Shown here: in pieces, positions 63,224-64,000 of the stretch
Layout: every line of letters starts with the position of its first letter
How positions within the stretch are numbered: position 1 is the stretch's first letter
DNA from: Cellulomonas cellasea
GTDB lineage: Bacteria > Actinomycetota > Actinomycetes > Actinomycetales > Cellulomonadaceae
Direction: 5' to 3'
Length of the DNA stretch: 64,000 bases
Assembly: GCF_030372105.1 (NCBI RefSeq)
Contig: NZ_JAUDBQ010000001.1
Location: forward strand, 62,001 to 126,000
Notes under the pieces: model-generated
Databases searched by the model: none
Seen by the model: only the letters and a program-made list of their open reading frames with translations
Told to the model about the DNA's origin: nothing
Translations under genes and position numbers: made by a program

Positions 63224-64000
63224 ATGCCCCGCATGATCGTCATCAACCCGCCCGGACGCCTGCCGCTGCCCAGCCGCCGCGAGCTGTGGGAGGCCCGCGA
63301 GGTGTTCTGGCGGTTCGGGGTGCGCGACCTCAAGCTCCGCTACCGGCAGACGGTCCTCGGGGTGGGGTGGGTGGTGCTGCAGCCGCTGCTGAGCGCCGGC
63401 ATCTTCTCCATCGTCTTCGGCCGCATCGCCGAGCTGCCGAGCGACGGGGTGCCGTACTTCGTGTTCAGCTTCGCGGGCATGCTGTGCTGGACGCTGTTCA
63501 GCGGGATCGTCACCCGCGCGGCGCCGTCGCTGGTGAGCAACCAGGCGCTGGTGTCGAAGGTGTTCTTCCCGCGGGTGCTCGTGCCGCTGTCCTCGGTGCT
63601 GTCCGTGGCCGTGGACGTGCTCGTCGCCGGGGTGCTGATGGCCGGGATGCTCGCCGTGACGGGCATCTGGCCCGGGTGGCCGCTGCTGCTGCTGCCGCTG
63701 TGGATCGTGCTGGTGGCGCTGCTCGCCTCCGGCATCGGACTGGCCGCCTCCGCGCTGATGGTCAGCTACCGCGACATCCAGTACATCGTCCCGTTCGCCC
63801 TGCAGACGCTGCTGTACGCGAGCCCGCTGGCGTACTCGCTGTCCGCTGTCGGCGAGGACTTCCGCTGGCTCTTCGACCTCAATCCCCTGACGTGGCTGCT
63901 CGAGGGGTTCCGCTGGTCGCTGCTCGGCCTGGAGCAGCCCGCCCCCTGGCAGTTCGTCGCGGCGGTGGTGACGAGCGTCGGCGTCTTCGTGGGCGGCATG
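63224..64000 (+). CDS. Polysaccharide ABC transporter permease (Wzm-like), cut by window edge
   Basis: The membrane subunit paired with the Wzt-like ATPase; 259 codons are visible without a stop, so the 3' end lies beyond the window. The start reads MPRMIVINPPGRLPLPSRRELW, leading to FGVRDLKLRYRQTVLGVGWVVLQPLLSAGIFSIVFG, the classic ABC-2 export motif. At least five more hydrophobic segments follow, with ALMVSYRDIQYIVPFALQTLLYASPLAYSL and LNPLTWLLEGFRWSLLG near the end. It starts three bases after the ATPase stop. A second in-frame ATG lies nine bases later and cannot be excluded as the start. Confidence 0.9.
   Translation, partial: MPRMIVINPPGRLPLPSRRELWEAREVFWRFGVRDLKLRYRQTVLGVGWVVLQPLLSAGIFSIVFGRIAELPSDGVPYFVFSFAGMLCWTLFSGIVTRAAPSLVSNQALVSKVFFPRVLVPLSSVLSVAVDVLVAGVLMAGMLAVTGIWPGWPLLLLPLWIVLVALLASGIGLAASALMVSYRDIQYIVPFALQTLLYASPLAYSLSAVGEDFRWLFDLNPLTWLLEGFRWSLLGLEQPAPWQFVAAVVTSVGVFVGGM

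Overview
The window is about 75% G+C and every long gene has strong G/C in third codon positions. The order mfd, SurA-like lipoprotein, mazG, (pntAB), eno, FtsB/DivIC, DUF501, ppx is typical of Actinobacteria. GTG starts, 4-bp ATGA/GTGA gene overlaps and two apparently leaderless starts fit this. The source is most likely a high-GC actinobacterium of the Micrococcales, perhaps Cellulomonadaceae-like; the family is an inference. I saw no insertion sequence, phage gene, CRISPR array or replication origin.

Bases 1-21 kb are chromosomal core. First comes an ABC-2 exporter (ATPase, permease) with its own NarL-type two-component system, then a siderophore-interacting flavoreductase and a small membrane protein. 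From there the minus strand carries a tRNA with anticodon UAA, a type II NADH dehydrogenase, a PadR regulator with its HAAS-domain membrane partner, ppx, DUF501, the FtsB/DivIC division protein, enolase, the proton-translocating transhydrogenase PntAB, MazG, a lipoprotein and Mfd.

Bases 21-64 kb are one large surface-polysaccharide locus that continues past the right edge. Block A (21.2-27.1 kb, plus) is MFS transporter, beta-propeller lipoprotein or secreted protein, alpha/alpha-toroid protein, WecG-type glycosyltransferase and WecC. It meets WecB and a Wzz-like protein (27.2-29.0 kb, minus) at a perfect hairpin. Block B (29.2-37.2 kb) holds an unusual Wzz/O-antigen-ligase fusion, a secreted beta-helix protein and four glycosyltransferases. 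Block C (37.2-45.3 kb, minus) is a seven-gene, tightly overlapping operon: Gfo/Idh dehydrogenase, SDR epimerase, DegT aminotransferase, NeuD-like acyltransferase, GT2, Wzx-type flippase and a second DegT aminotransferase. Block D is a 1584-residue secreted protein built of repeating DUF4082 and Ig-like units. Block E (50.4-52.3 kb, plus) is a WlbB/WbpD-like N-acetyltransferase and an LhgO-like 2-hydroxyglutarate oxidase. Block F (54.2-64 kb, plus) is a ten-gene operon: a glucose-1-phosphate cytidylyltransferase, an SDR, an RmlC-like epimerase, a SAF-domain dehydrogenase, a WbsX/GH99-like protein, three glycosyltransferases and the Wzt/Wzm ABC exporter.

Read together, WecB, WecC, the Gfo/Idh enzyme, an aminotransferase and the WlbB-like acetyltransferase can make a 2,3-diacetamido uronic acid nucleotide sugar, with LhgO recycling the 2-hydroxyglutarate by-product. 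Block F looks like a separate CDP-sugar branch whose end product I cannot name. The locus has both a Wzx/Wzy-type and an ABC-type export apparatus.
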